64,000 nt of DNA from Natronosalvus rutilus (GCF_024204665.1 NZ_CP100355.1:310001-374000); one strand, 5' to 3'. Positions 42,125 through 51,055 are shown, counted from the first letter of the stretch. Numbers and translations are program-made. Notes: generated by a model not told the origin, from the letters alone.

Positions 42125-43603
42125 ATGAGCGAGATCGAGGGTATCTACGAAGACCTCGAGGCCGACGTCTCCCTCGAGGAGTTCCAGGAGGCCGTCGAGG
42201 CCAAAGTCGAGCAGATGGGTGGGCTCGCCGACGAGGAAACGGCAGCGATGCTCATCGCACACGAACTCGGCGAGAGCGAGGTCACCGGCGTCGCGGACAT
42301 CGAACCGGGGATGGAGGAAGCGAAGTTCACGGCGAAGGTCGTGAAAATCGGCGACATCCGCACGTTCGAACGCGACGGCGAGGACGAGGACGGGCGCGTC
42401 GTCAACGTCGAAGTCGCCGACGAAACCGGGAGCGTCCGGGCCGCGTTTTGGGACGAACACGCCCAAGCGGCCGTCGACGAACTCGAGGAGGGACAGGTTT
42501 TGAAGATCAAGGGCCGCCCGAAGGAGGGGTTCAGCGGCGTCGAAGTGAGCGTCGACGACGTCGAACCGGACGACGACACCGAGATCGACGTCCAAATCTC
42601 CGACACCTACACCGTCGAGGCGCTCTCGCTCGGCCTCTCGGACGTGAATCTCGTTGGCGTCGTCCTCGACACCGACGCCGTCCGAACGTTCGACCGGGAC
42701 GACGGCTCGGAGGGGAAGGTGGCCAACCTCACCCTCGGCGACTCGACCGGACGCGTCCGGGTCACCCTCTGGGACGAGCGAGCCGACCTCGCCGAGGAGT
42801 TCGCTCCCGGGGACACGGTCGAGGTCGTCGACGGCTACGTGCGCGACCGTGACGGCTCGCTCGAACTCCACGTCGGCAACCGCGGCGCCGTCGAGGAAGT
42901 TGAGGCAGACGTCGAGTACGTCCCCGAGAGTACGCCGATCGAATCCCTCGAGATCGGGGACACGGTCGACATCGCGGGCGTCGTTCGATCCGCGGACCCG
43001 AAACGCACGTTCGACAGGGACGACGGCTCGGAGGGACAGGTTCGAAACATCCGCGTCCAGGACGCGACGGGCGACATCCGCGTCGCCATGTGGAGTGAGA
43101 AGGCCGACGTCGACATCGGTCCCGGCGACGAGGTCGCGCTGGCGGACGTCGAGATTAAAGACGGCTGGCAGGACGACCTCGAGGCCTCCGCCGGGTGGCG
43201 CTCGACCGTGACGGTGCTCGGCGAGGGCGGTGGCGGTGGTGCCAGCGCCGACTCGAGCGACGGCGGGAGCGAGTCGGCCGGGCTCTCAGCGTTCGCGGAC
43301 GGCGATGCCGGCGGGGCGAACGCGGCTAAAGACGGTGAAGGTGGCGATACAGACGGGACAGGTGATGCTGCCGATACCGCCAACGCCGACGACACCAACG
43401 ACGCCAACGACCCCAACGACCCCGAAGACGGCGAACAGATCGAGTTCACCGGCGTCGTCGTCCAGGCCGGCGATCCGGTTGTCCTCGACGACGGCGAGAC
43501 GACGATGAGCGTCGAGACGAGCGCCGACGTCGGCCTCGGGGAAGAAGTGACGGCACGTGGCCAAGTCAGCGACGGGCGACTCGAGGCCGACGAGGTCTTC
43601 TGA
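42125..43603 (+). CDS. RPA-like single-stranded DNA-binding protein with three OB folds
   Basis: 492 aa. OB folds lie at about 60-150, 160-250 and 260-345, marked by the repeated phrases VVKIGDIRTFERDG, DTDAVRTFDRDDGSEGKVANL and SADPKRTFDRDDGSEGQVRNI and by RAAFWDE, RVTLWDERA and RVAMWSEKA. A low-complexity Gly/Ser/Asp and Asn-Asp linker (355-440) leads to a further small beta domain (IEFTGVVVQAG). This layout resembles the stand-alone haloarchaeal RPA (RpaC of Haloferax). It binds ssDNA in replication and repair. It is followed by the histone gene, as in other haloarchaea. Start chosen at MSEIEGIY. Confidence 0.88.
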   Translation: MSEIEGIYEDLEADVSLEEFQEAVEAKVEQMGGLADEETAAMLIAHELGESEVTGVADIEPGMEEAKFTAKVVKIGDIRTFERDGEDEDGRVVNVEVADETGSVRAAFWDEHAQAAVDELEEGQVLKIKGRPKEGFSGVEVSVDDVEPDDDTEIDVQISDTYTVEALSLGLSDVNLVGVVLDTDAVRTFDRDDGSEGKVANLTLGDSTGRVRVTLWDERADLAEEFAPGDTVEVVDGYVRDRDGSLELHVGNRGAVEEVEADVEYVPESTPIESLEIGDTVDIAGVVRSADPKRTFDRDDGSEGQVRNIRVQDATGDIRVAMWSEKADVDIGPGDEVALADVEIKDGWQDDLEASAGWRSTVTVLGEGGGGGASADSSDGGSESAGLSAFADGDAGGANAAKDGEGGDTDGTGDAADTANADDTNDANDPNDPEDGEQIEFTGVVVQAGDPVVLDDGETTMSVETSADVGLGEEVTARGQVSDGRLEADEVF

Positions 43604-43663
43604 GCGGGCACGCCCGTAGCCTGTACGAAAAGCGTTAAGAAGGTCAACTTCGGCTATCTGTGT

Positions 43664-44095
43664 ATGAACGTCGAACTCCCGTTCGCTCCGGTGGACACGA
43701 TAATTCGACGGAACGCGGGGGACCTTCGGGTGAGCGCCGGTGCGGCGGAGGAACTGGCCAGGGAGATTCAGGCTCACGGTGCCCGGCTAGCGATCGACGC
43801 GGCCGAGCGAGCGACCGCGGACGGCCGGAAGACGCTGATGGCCGAGGACTTCGAGGTCGAAACCGTCGTCGACAAGGACGACCTCGAGTTACCGGTCGCC
43901 CCGGTCGATCGGATCGCGCGCATCGACATCGACGAACACTATCGCGTCTCCATGGACGCCCGCATCGCGCTCGCGGACATTCTCGAGGACTACGCCGACA
44001 ACGTCGCCCGCGCGGCGGCGACGCTCGCCCATCACGCCGACCGACGGACGATCACGGCCGACGACATCGAGACGTACTTCGCACTCTTCCAGTAA
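43664..44095 (+). CDS. hstA: Doublet archaeal histone
   Basis: 143 aa containing two histone folds in tandem: LPFAPVDTIIRRNAGDLRVSAGA (about 5-27) and LPVAPVDRIARIDIDEHYRVSMDA (about 76-99), each followed by a long central helix and a short third helix ending in KTLMAEDFEV and RTITADDIETYF. A single chain folds like a histone dimer. It is acidic, as in haloarchaea, and probably acts in gene regulation more than compaction. It has its own promoter (GTTAAGAAGG near 43635) and is followed 4 bp later by a histone-deacetylase-fold gene. Confidence 0.93.
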   Translation: MNVELPFAPVDTIIRRNAGDLRVSAGAAEELAREIQAHGARLAIDAAERATADGRKTLMAEDFEVETVVDKDDLELPVAPVDRIARIDIDEHYRVSMDARIALADILEDYADNVARAAATLAHHADRRTITADDIETYFALFQ

Positions 44096-44099
44096 TCAC

Positions 44100-45107
44100 A
44101 TGCGCTTTGGGTACAGCTCCACCTGCCTCGAACACGACCCCGGCCCGCGCCACCCGGAGACGCCGGACCGCCTCCGGGCGATTCGCGAGGGACTGAAGCG
44201 AAAACACGGCGTCGAGTACGTCGACGTCGATCCGCTGTCAATAGACACCATCGCTGCGATTCACGACCGATCGTATCTCGAGGACGTTCGCGAGTTCTGT
44301 GCCGACGGCGGCGGTAGCTGGGACCCGGACACGAGCGCCGTCGAAGAGACGTGGGACGCGGTCCGGGCCAGCGCCGGCCTCGCGTGCTGGGCGGCCGAAC
44401 GCGCCCTCGAGGGCGACGACGGTCGGAAGACGCCGTTCTCGCTGGGTCGGCCGCCGGGTCACCACGCCGTCTACGACGACGCGATGGGGTTCTGTTTCGT
44501 CAACAACGTCGCAGTCGCGGCCCAGTATGCCATCGACGAGTACGACGTCGACCGCGTCGCGATCATCGACTGGGACGTCCACCACGGCAACGGAACCCAG
44601 GACCTGTTCTACGAGCGCGACGACGTGTTCTTCGTTTCGCTCCACGAGAAGGGGCTGTATCCCGGGACGGGGGACGTCGACGAGACCGGGACCGACACGG
44701 GCGAGGGGACGTCCATGAACGTCCCGATGCCCGCCGGCGCACACGACGGCGACTACCTCGAGGCGCTCGACGGCGTCATCGCCCCGGTGCTCGAGGAGTA
44801 CGACCCCGGACTCGTCCTCGCAAGCGCCGGCTTCGACGCCCACCGCCACGACCCCATTTCGCGCGTACGCCTGTCGACCGAAGCGTACGCACTCATGACC
44901 GATCGGCTCCGGACGCTGACCGAAGACGTCGACGCGGCCCTCGCGTTCGTCCTGGAGGGAGGCTACGGCCTGGAGGTGCTCGCCGACAGCGTCGCGCTGG
45001 TCCACGAGACGTTCGATGGGCGCGACCCGCTCGGCCCGGACGACCCGGTGAGCGACGACGTCGCCGCGGTGCTCGAGGAGGTACGCGAGGCACACGGCCT
45101 CGAGTAG
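44100..45107 (+). CDS. Class II histone deacetylase-fold enzyme
   Basis: 335 aa, starts 4 bp after the histone stop. RPPGHHA (about 117-123), then GFCFVNNVAVAA, IDWDVHHGNGTQ (Asp157, Asp159 and His161 positions) and SAGFDAHRHDP and LEGGYGLEVLA are the zinc-dependent deacetylase signature. The zinc ligands would be Asp159, His161 and the Asp in GFDAH. Real substrates in haloarchaea may be acetylated proteins or polyamines, because archaeal histones are short. Genomic pairing with the histone is suggestive but not proof. Active-site residues are all present. Confidence 0.92.
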   Translation: MRFGYSSTCLEHDPGPRHPETPDRLRAIREGLKRKHGVEYVDVDPLSIDTIAAIHDRSYLEDVREFCADGGGSWDPDTSAVEETWDAVRASAGLACWAAERALEGDDGRKTPFSLGRPPGHHAVYDDAMGFCFVNNVAVAAQYAIDEYDVDRVAIIDWDVHHGNGTQDLFYERDDVFFVSLHEKGLYPGTGDVDETGTDTGEGTSMNVPMPAGAHDGDYLEALDGVIAPVLEEYDPGLVLASAGFDAHRHDPISRVRLSTEAYALMTDRLRTLTEDVDAALAFVLEGGYGLEVLADSVALVHETFDGRDPLGPDDPVSDDVAAVLEEVREAHGLE

Positions 45108-45210
45108 CGTCGCCGCGAATCGATTCACCGATGAGAATCAGGTCGTGCCAATCGAACGACTGGATAGAAGCCAACACACTCATTAGAACTGACTCGCCAG
45201 ATAGCACACG

Positions 45211-45864
45211 ATGAATCGCAGAGACGTTCTCGCGGGGACCGGCGCCGTCGGCCTCGCGAGTCTCTCGGGGTGTCTGGGTGTACTGGGACTTGCTGAACAC
45301 GAATCGGCGCCGGCCGGCGTCGACCAGTCGGTGCTCGAGGAGGCTGGCTACCAAGAGATCAGGACCGAACCGTTGGGCGTCGAAGAGAACGTCGACTTGC
45401 TCCTCTACAGCGAAACGGTGACCGTGACGAACTACCTGACGGAGTACGACAAGAGCGTCGACCTCGGGCCCCTCGGGAGTCTTCGCGCGGCCGTCTTCAA
45501 CGTGCTAACGACGCCGCAGGTCGATGTCCTCGGGCAGGAACTCAACCCGGTCGAGGAGATGTCGACGGAGGAGGTCATGGCGCTCGTCAAGAACAACTAC
45601 GACGGGTTCAGTAACGTTACCCACGACGCCGACGAGACGGTGGCGGTGCTCGACCAGGAGACGAGGATGTCGCGGTTCAGCGCGAGCGCGAACTTCGACG
45701 GTGCCGACCTCGACGTGTTCATTCACGTCACCGAAGCGATCCAGACCAGCGAGGATCACCTCGTGGCGATCGGCGTCTACCCGGAACAGATCCAGGGGCG
45801 AGAAGAACCGAACGTGTTCTCGCTCGTCGAGGGCGTTATCGAGGACGCAGGCGACGCCGAGTGA
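45211..45864 (+). CDS. Tat-exported lipoprotein of DUF6517 type
   Basis: 217 aa. MNRRDVLAGTGAVGLASLSGC has Arg3-Arg4 for Tat and a lipobox LSGC (Cys21). The mature domain has alternating strands (LLLYSETVTVTNYLTEYDKS, then LGPLGSLRAAVFNVLTTPQVDVLGQ) and ends with SEDHLVAIGVYPEQI. A DUF6517-type haloarchaeal surface lipoprotein is my best match. No catalytic motif. It stands between the deacetylase and CCA genes, with a short promoter gap (ACTCATTAG near 45178). Confidence 0.8.
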   Translation: MNRRDVLAGTGAVGLASLSGCLGVLGLAEHESAPAGVDQSVLEEAGYQEIRTEPLGVEENVDLLLYSETVTVTNYLTEYDKSVDLGPLGSLRAAVFNVLTTPQVDVLGQELNPVEEMSTEEVMALVKNNYDGFSNVTHDADETVAVLDQETRMSRFSASANFDGADLDVFIHVTEAIQTSEDHLVAIGVYPEQIQGREEPNVFSLVEGVIEDAGDAE

Positions 45865-45910
45865 GACGGCGCCGGTTGAAACGACGACGACTGAGACGGC
45901 ACTGATTCGA

Positions 45911-47377
45911 TCACGGCGTCGGTTCGAAATACGCCCGTAACGCTGCCCCGAACTCCTCGAGCAACGCGCTCACGTCGGACCCGACCAGCACCTCGTACTC
46001 GTCCTCGAGCGCCGTCTCGACGTGAGCGCCGAGCCCGACGTCCAGCAGTCGGTCGCTCTCGAGGAACGAAATGGCGTCGGTGAAATCCCGGCCGCGTTCG
46101 ACGACGTACCGGTCACCGTCGATGAACGGGCCGTACACCGTCTCGTCGTCTGCGTAGGCGTCGTGAAACCCCTCCGCGTGTCCCCTGACGTGAACCGGCG
46201 GCCCCTCGTGGCGCTCGACGGCCGGGCGCTCGGCGACGGCGAGTTCGACGAAGAGAACGGCGCTCGCGTCGGCGAACGTCTCGGCTCTGAGGACGTCGAA
46301 CTCGCGACGGTCGAGACCGCTTACGACGCCGTCGAGGGACTTCTGGAGTTGGGGGTAGAGCTGATCGTCGACGAGAGCAGGGGCATCGAATCGGATCGCG
46401 ATGGGTGTCGTCTCGCGTCGGTCGAGGTGGGCCGCGAGTTCGTCGGGCCCGAGTGGCTCCGGTTCGTCCGGTTCGAACAGATCGATTCGGGGCGACTCGA
46501 GCACCTCGCGCGCGTAGTGCTGGAATCGGGCGACGTTCGCCGCCGAGCACACCGCGGCGACGTTGCGTTCGGGATCGGTCGGGTCGATGACGACGAGCGG
46601 GTCGTCGAACGGGTAGTCGCCGTCCGCTCCATTCCGAGACGACGACGTCTCGCGCGCCCGCCCGTGATCTTCGGGATCGAGTTCGACGGGCGGGTGCCAG
46701 TCGGCCGCCGCCTCGAGCAGGGGCCGAAAGCCGCCGTACTCGACGACGAGCAACTCGGTCAAGTAGCCGCTGAATCCCTCCGTCCGGAGGTTCGACCCGT
46801 ACGCGCCAATCGCCTTCAGAAATTGCTTGGCGAGACGAACGTCGTCGGCGGTCTCGCCGTCGAGTCGGGCCTCGAGATACCGGTTGTGAAAGGGCGTCCG
46901 GTCGACCGCCGAGCGAATGTCGGTGGCGGCCTCGAGTCGAAAACAGGGGACGACGTCCACGTCGAACCCGTCGTACTCGCCCGTAACGTAGGGGTGTTCG
47001 GCGTACTCCTCGTGGCCCTCCGGGAGCGTCTCGTGGCCGACCTCGAGGCCGTAAGTCTCGAGAGTTTCGCGGTCGAGCGACGGTGGAAAGCGGACGAAGA
47101 CGTCGATGTCGCGGTCGCCGCTGATCCAGGTGTCGCGCGCCGTGGAGCCGACCTGGACGACGTCGGCGTCCGGACAGCGGTCGGTAGCCGCGGCGGTCGC
47201 TCGAGCGAGGAGTTCCTCGGCGGCCGCGTGCATGGTGGCTCGTTCGACGTCGTCGGGGCTGATTCGTTCCAGGACGCGCTCGGTGATGGCCTCGAGTGCA
47301 GCGGTCCTCGCGTCCGCGTCCTCGGGCGCCCCGTCGGCCCCGCTTTCGGGTTCGCCCTCCCCCGTGTCGTCGCTCAT
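45911..47377 (-). CDS. cca: CCA tRNA nucleotidyltransferase (archaeal class I)
   Basis: 488 aa. The polymerase motif GSTARDTWISGDRDIDVFVRF (about 77-97, in parts GSTARDTW and GDRDIDVF) provides the two metal-binding aspartates, and the third (DVDVVPCF) follows near 140. Archaeal class I enzymes have a tail domain as here (RTEGFSGYLTELLV, then PLGPDELAAHLDR). It adds CCA to tRNA 3' ends, and the tRNA genes in this window all lack an encoded CCA. A 25-residue acidic N-terminal lead is halophile-typical. Firm call. Confidence 0.94.
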   Translation of the reverse strand: MSDDTGEGEPESGADGAPEDADARTAALEAITERVLERISPDDVERATMHAAAEELLARATAAATDRCPDADVVQVGSTARDTWISGDRDIDVFVRFPPSLDRETLETYGLEVGHETLPEGHEEYAEHPYVTGEYDGFDVDVVPCFRLEAATDIRSAVDRTPFHNRYLEARLDGETADDVRLAKQFLKAIGAYGSNLRTEGFSGYLTELLVVEYGGFRPLLEAAADWHPPVELDPEDHGRARETSSSRNGADGDYPFDDPLVVIDPTDPERNVAAVCSAANVARFQHYAREVLESPRIDLFEPDEPEPLGPDELAAHLDRRETTPIAIRFDAPALVDDQLYPQLQKSLDGVVSGLDRREFDVLRAETFADASAVLFVELAVAERPAVERHEGPPVHVRGHAEGFHDAYADDETVYGPFIDGDRYVVERGRDFTDAISFLESDRLLDVGLGAHVETALEDEYEVLVGSDVSALLEEFGAALRAYFEPTP

Positions 47378-47608
47378 ACGAGGGACGTACTCGAGCGACG
47401 GCCGAAAGGGTATCGAAGGACGACGCGCCTTCGCTGGAAAGTGACGGCGAGCGCGCGTGCGACAGCGGAGCGCGGGGACGAAGACGAGGACGAGTTCGAG
47501 TGCGAGGACAAGAGGGAAGTAAACCCGTGTGCGACGTGAACTCGGGGCACGACCCGGGGAAAAGCGAAAGCCCTATCAAATCGACCCGACAACCAGCAGA
47601 TGCCCCAA

Positions 47609-47681
47609 GCCGAAGTAGCTCAGTTGGTAGAGCACCTCGCTGTTAACGAGGCGGTCCCAGGTTCGAGTCCTGGCTTCGGCG
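47609..47681 (+). tRNA. tRNA-Asn (anticodon GTT)
   Basis: Starts GCCGAAG and ends CTTCGGC plus discriminator G. The anticodon arm CTCG-CTGTTAA-CGAG has anticodon GTT, and the T-arm is CCAGG-TTCGAGT-CCTGG. 73 nt, no intron, CCA not encoded. A CCTATCAAA element about 32 bp before the 5' end may be the TATA. Confidence 0.92.
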
Positions 47682-47817
47682 CCTTCTCTCGCACTCATAC
47701 TCGCACTCGAGGAGCACCTACGCCGTGATTCGAGGACGCGATTGCGCTTCGCGAACGGCTATCGCAACACCGTTCTCGAGGAATGGCTATTAGTCCCCGC
47801 CCACCGGAGTGACGTCC

Positions 47818-48405
47818 ATGTCGACACCCGCCGACAGACGAACGACCGACGACGACGGACACGACGTCATCGATCCGCTACACGTGGGAATCGTCACCGT
47901 CTCGTCCTCGAGAGCCGCGAGCGACGAGCCGGATCCAGACGACCCCGGCGGCGACACCATCCAGGAGTGCTTCGAGGCCGAGGGTCACGAGGTCCGAACC
48001 CGCGAGCTCGTTCGCGACGACTACGCGGCGATCCGGACGGCCGTCAGGAGTCTGGTTGTCCAGCCCGAAATCGACGTCGTGCTCACGACCGGCGGGACGG
48101 GCGTCACCGTCGACGACGTCTCCCCGGACGCGGCCTCGTCGCTCTTCGAACGCGACCTGCCCGGATTCGGCGAGCTGTTCCGGTCGCTCTCGTGGGACGA
48201 GGTCGGGACACGGGCGATGGCCTCTCGAGCGACGGCGGGAATCGCCGCGGACACGCCCGTGTTCTGTCTCCCGGGGAGTACGAACGCCTGCCGAACGGCC
48301 TGCGAGCAGTTGATCGTCCCCGAGGCGCCCCATCTCGCGGGACTGGCAACGAAACATCGCGCCGGGACGGGTACGCAGACGCTCGCGGATTTCGACGGGG
48401 AGTGA
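47818..48405 (+). CDS. moaB: Molybdopterin adenylyltransferase-type protein MoaB
   Basis: 195 aa from the ATG at 47818; a GTG three codons earlier is less likely. VGIVTVSSSRA (about 23-33) is the MoaB/MogA start, and LTTGGTGVTVDDVSPDA (near 88-104) holds the TGGTG motif that binds the pterin phosphate, followed by GTRAMASRATAG and VFCLPGSTNAC. It adenylylates molybdopterin before metal insertion. TATA-like GGCTATTAG is about 28 bp upstream. No other moa gene is adjacent. Confidence 0.92.
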   Translation: MSTPADRRTTDDDGHDVIDPLHVGIVTVSSSRAASDEPDPDDPGGDTIQECFEAEGHEVRTRELVRDDYAAIRTAVRSLVVQPEIDVVLTTGGTGVTVDDVSPDAASSLFERDLPGFGELFRSLSWDEVGTRAMASRATAGIAADTPVFCLPGSTNACRTACEQLIVPEAPHLAGLATKHRAGTGTQTLADFDGE

Positions 48406-48482
48406 GGAGACGGTACTCGAAGCTCGAGGCGACCCCGGACAACAAGCGTTAATTAGCCTGCCCGTTTTCCCCCGATTGAAAG

Positions 48483-48557
48483 GGGCCCTTAGCTCAGTCT
48501 GGTTAGAGCGCTCGGCTCATAACCGAGTGGTCGATGGTTCGAATCCGTCAGGGCCCA
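48483..48557 (+). tRNA. tRNA with CAT anticodon, likely tRNA-Ile2 (or elongator Met)
   Basis: Starts GGGCCCT and ends AGGGCCC plus A. The anticodon arm is CTCGG-CTCATAA-CCGAG, 75 nt, no intron. The 5' GGGCCC-TTAGCTCAGT...GGTTAGAGC layout strikingly resembles bacterial tRNA-Ile2, which reads AUA after modification of C34 (agmatidine in archaea). The elongator tRNA-Met of the haloarchaea I know contains an intron. Ile2 is therefore favoured, but only a modification assay or full tRNA set can decide. TATA-like TTAATTAG lies about 33 bp upstream. Confidence 0.85.
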
Positions 48558-48689
48558 TCCAGAGACCACACGATTCCCAACCAACGTCTCTACAGGGGAC
48601 AGCGCTTGTGTCTCGTCTGTGACCGTAACTAGCGATTGGCCCTCGAGTCGTCGCTAGATTCCCCGGAACCACCTGATGAGCCAGTCCGC

Positions 48690-49943
48690 TCAGACTTTGC
48701 TGCCGATCGGCAACTCGTCGACGCCGCGGATTATTCGTTCGCGCTCGCGTTTGGCTTCCTCCCAGTCGTCAACCAGCTGGCAACCGATTGCGCGCAGTTC
48801 CTCGTTGTCCAGTTGCTCGTCTTCGTCGCCCGGCAGTGTGTGGAGGAGTTCCTCGCCGTCGTGTCTTCTGCCGAACTTCCAGTTCTTCCCGCGGATGCAG
48901 GTCGTCGGGTTTCGGTTCCGCGTGACCACCCACGGCTCCGTCAGCGCTTCGTAGTCCCCACCCGCTGCCAGCGTCGAGACGAGTTCCGGAAGGCGCCGCA
49001 GAGAGAACGGTTCCGTCACGGTGTCGTTCGGCCCGTTCCCAACGACCAGCGGGACGCGAGCGAGTTCCTCGTGGGGATACCCGCCGTGGCCGTATCGTCC
49101 GTGTTCGCCGAAGAGTTCGCCGTGGTCCGCGTGAACGATGAGCAACGGATCGTCGTCCATCTCCTCGAGATCGGCTAAGAGCTGCGAGAGGAACGCGTCG
49201 GTGTGTCGCACGGTGTCCTCGTACGCGTCCAGAAGCGCCGAGCGGAACCGCTCGTCGAACCAGTCCGGCCGCCCGGCGTACATCCACATGTTCGCCAGGT
49301 ACGTCATCAGTCGCGAGCGCGATCGATACTCGTCACCCGGAATGTACGGGAGGTGTGGGTCTACCAGAAACGCCCACGCGAAGTACGGGTCGTCCGCACT
49401 CTCGAGCCACGTGGTTATCTCGTCGTAGTAGTTCTCCCAGGACATGAACATGTCCTGTCCCTGCCACCAGTTGAGCGCCTGGACGAGCGCGTAGCGAGCG
49501 GAGTTTTCCGGCCGTCCGCCCTCGACGAGCCCCTTTGAGAGGTCTTCGTCCATGAAGTCCTCGAAGTAGTCGAATCCGGCATCGAACCCGAAGTGGCGCG
49601 AGGTCCACGGGTTTGCGGTGAATCCCGCGGTCTCGTAGCCGGCCGCCGACATCCGTTCGGCGAGCGTTCGCTGTGATCGGAGATGCGCTCGGATGTGCTC
49701 TCGCATCTGTGATTTGGTAATCTCGGTGCTACCCGGTCGCTCGACCGCGTGTTCGCCGGTCATGAACGTCGTCGCCGACTCGTGGGTCGCAGGCCCCGTA
49801 GCGATCGCGTTCTCGAACGCGAGACCGTCGTCCGCGAGGCGCTTCAACGTCGGCATCGTGTCCGACAGCTCGTCTGCGTAGCTACAGTAGTCGAGTCGAA
49901 GACTGTCGACCGTGACGAGTATGACGTTCCGTTGATCTCCCAT
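48690..49943 (-). CDS. Sulfatase/alkaline-phosphatase superfamily enzyme
   Basis: 417 aa. VTVDSLRLDYCSY (metal Asp near 12) opens the fold, TGPATHESATTFMTGEHA carries a Thr/Ser nucleophile position instead of the CxPxR formylglycine motif, and HADHGELFGEHGRYGHGG (about 268-285) gives the other metal ligands. It is therefore closer to phosphodiester- or LTA-synthase-like enzymes than to true sulfatases. It is cytosolic as annotated (no signal peptide). It is divergent from a small RHH-like gene. Substrate unknown. Confidence 0.87.
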   Translation of the reverse strand: MGDQRNVILVTVDSLRLDYCSYADELSDTMPTLKRLADDGLAFENAIATGPATHESATTFMTGEHAVERPGSTEITKSQMREHIRAHLRSQRTLAERMSAAGYETAGFTANPWTSRHFGFDAGFDYFEDFMDEDLSKGLVEGGRPENSARYALVQALNWWQGQDMFMSWENYYDEITTWLESADDPYFAWAFLVDPHLPYIPGDEYRSRSRLMTYLANMWMYAGRPDWFDERFRSALLDAYEDTVRHTDAFLSQLLADLEEMDDDPLLIVHADHGELFGEHGRYGHGGYPHEELARVPLVVGNGPNDTVTEPFSLRRLPELVSTLAAGGDYEALTEPWVVTRNRNPTTCIRGKNWKFGRRHDGEELLHTLPGDEDEQLDNEELRAIGCQLVDDWEEAKRERERIIRGVDELPIGSKV

Positions 49944-50053
49944 TACTGTCGCTACGGTCTATGGTCTCCCCAATCAACGTTTGGTATTCTACGAAGTCGC
50001 TATGATGGCTTATACACCCGATAATAATACGCTTCGCGGTCCAACTCACGCTA

Positions 50054-50299
50054 ATGAGTTCGGAACATGCCGCGCTAGAGCGCGACGAACGCGAGTCGAT
50101 AACCCTTCCGTCGGGACTCGTCTCCAGGATCGAAGCTCGACTCCCCAGAAGCGACTTCGACTCGGCCGACGAGTACGTAGCGTTCGTCATGCGGGAAGTG
50201 CTCACTTCCGTCGAAGCCGAAACCGAGACGGACGACTACGAAGGGGCGGCTCAGGAGGAAGTCGAAGCGCGACTCGAGTCGCTAGGTTATCTCGAGTAG
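50054..50299 (+). CDS. Small ribbon-helix-helix-like protein (81 aa)
   Basis: ATG at 50054, with TATA-like GATAATAATACG about 30 bp upstream. ITLPSGLVSRIEARLPRSDFDSADEYVAFVMREVL (about 16-50) fits the ribbon-helix-helix plan: one beta strand, then two helices, the second ending with charged residues. The C-terminus is acidic (ETDDYEGAAQEEVEARLESLGYLE). It may dimerise and bind DNA, or serve as an antitoxin-like regulator of the divergent sulfatase. No toxin-like partner is visible. Confidence 0.72.
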   Translation: MSSEHAALERDERESITLPSGLVSRIEARLPRSDFDSADEYVAFVMREVLTSVEAETETDDYEGAAQEEVEARLESLGYLE

Positions 50300-50440
50300 C
50301 GATCCGATCGCCGCTCGGTTTCGGTTACCCGATTCGCCCACTCGTTTGCGGGTGGCGCAACCATCGACAACCGGACAATTCTCGTTCGTCTGGAAGTATC
50401 GACACAGAAATGGCTCTCGAGAGAGACCAATGGAGTACGA

Positions 50441-50929
50441 ATGAGAGAGATGTCGAGACGCGCGGCTTTGCTGGCCGGCGGGAGTGCACTCGCCATTGCG
50501 CTGACAGGGTGCCTGAGCGATGGAACGGACGAGTGGGAGACGGACGAAGCGATTCCAGTGACCGCCGCGACGATGTACAAAGGGCCGAATTGTAACTGTT
50601 GTGACGTCTACGCGGAGTATCTCGACGACTCACTCACGGCCGACCTGGAGACGGTCGTTTCCGACGACCTCGAGGCCTTCAAGGATGATCGCGGAATCGA
50701 ACCCGGCCTTCGAAGCTGTCACACCCTCGAATTGGACGACTACCTCGTCGAAGGTCACGTTCCAGCCGAAACCATCGCCACGCTGTTCGAGGACGAACCC
50801 GATATCGCTGGAATCGCATTACCGGGAATGCCGTCCGGGTCGCCGGGGATGGGCGGGGAGAAAGACGGAACGTGGCCGGTGTACGAAATTCGGGTCGAAG
50901 GGGGCCGGGCAGTATATACAGAACTGTGA
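50441..50929 (+). CDS. DUF411 metal-binding Tat lipoprotein
   Basis: 162 aa. The N-terminus has SRRAALLAGGSALAIALTGC (Arg6-Arg7 and lipobox LTGC with Cys24) for Tat export and anchoring. The mature domain begins MYKGPNCNCCDVYAEYL, the CxCC copper-type site of DUF411, then FKDDRGIEPGLRSCHTLELDDYLVEGHVPAE with another Cys-His pair and ends GIALPGMPSGSPGM. DUF411 proteins appear in copper handling. No copper ATPase or regulator is adjacent here. ATG at 50450 is an alternative start. Confidence 0.88.
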   Translation: MREMSRRAALLAGGSALAIALTGCLSDGTDEWETDEAIPVTAATMYKGPNCNCCDVYAEYLDDSLTADLETVVSDDLEAFKDDRGIEPGLRSCHTLELDDYLVEGHVPAETIATLFEDEPDIAGIALPGMPSGSPGMGGEKDGTWPVYEIRVEGGRAVYTEL

Positions 50930-51055
50930 ACGGCCAGGAATCCAGGCCCTTCGAACGAGTGCTGTAAATCGAGCAGTGACGTGATCGGTCGATTCCAGCG
51001 TCAGGACACGAACCAGGAGAACCAGACGATGGCAGGGACTCTCGAGCGGCACCCA

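Noticed and set aside
46022-47539. Long plus-strand frame opposite the CCA enzyme
   Set aside because: Complementary shadow; the minus-strand product has the full nucleotidyltransferase motif.
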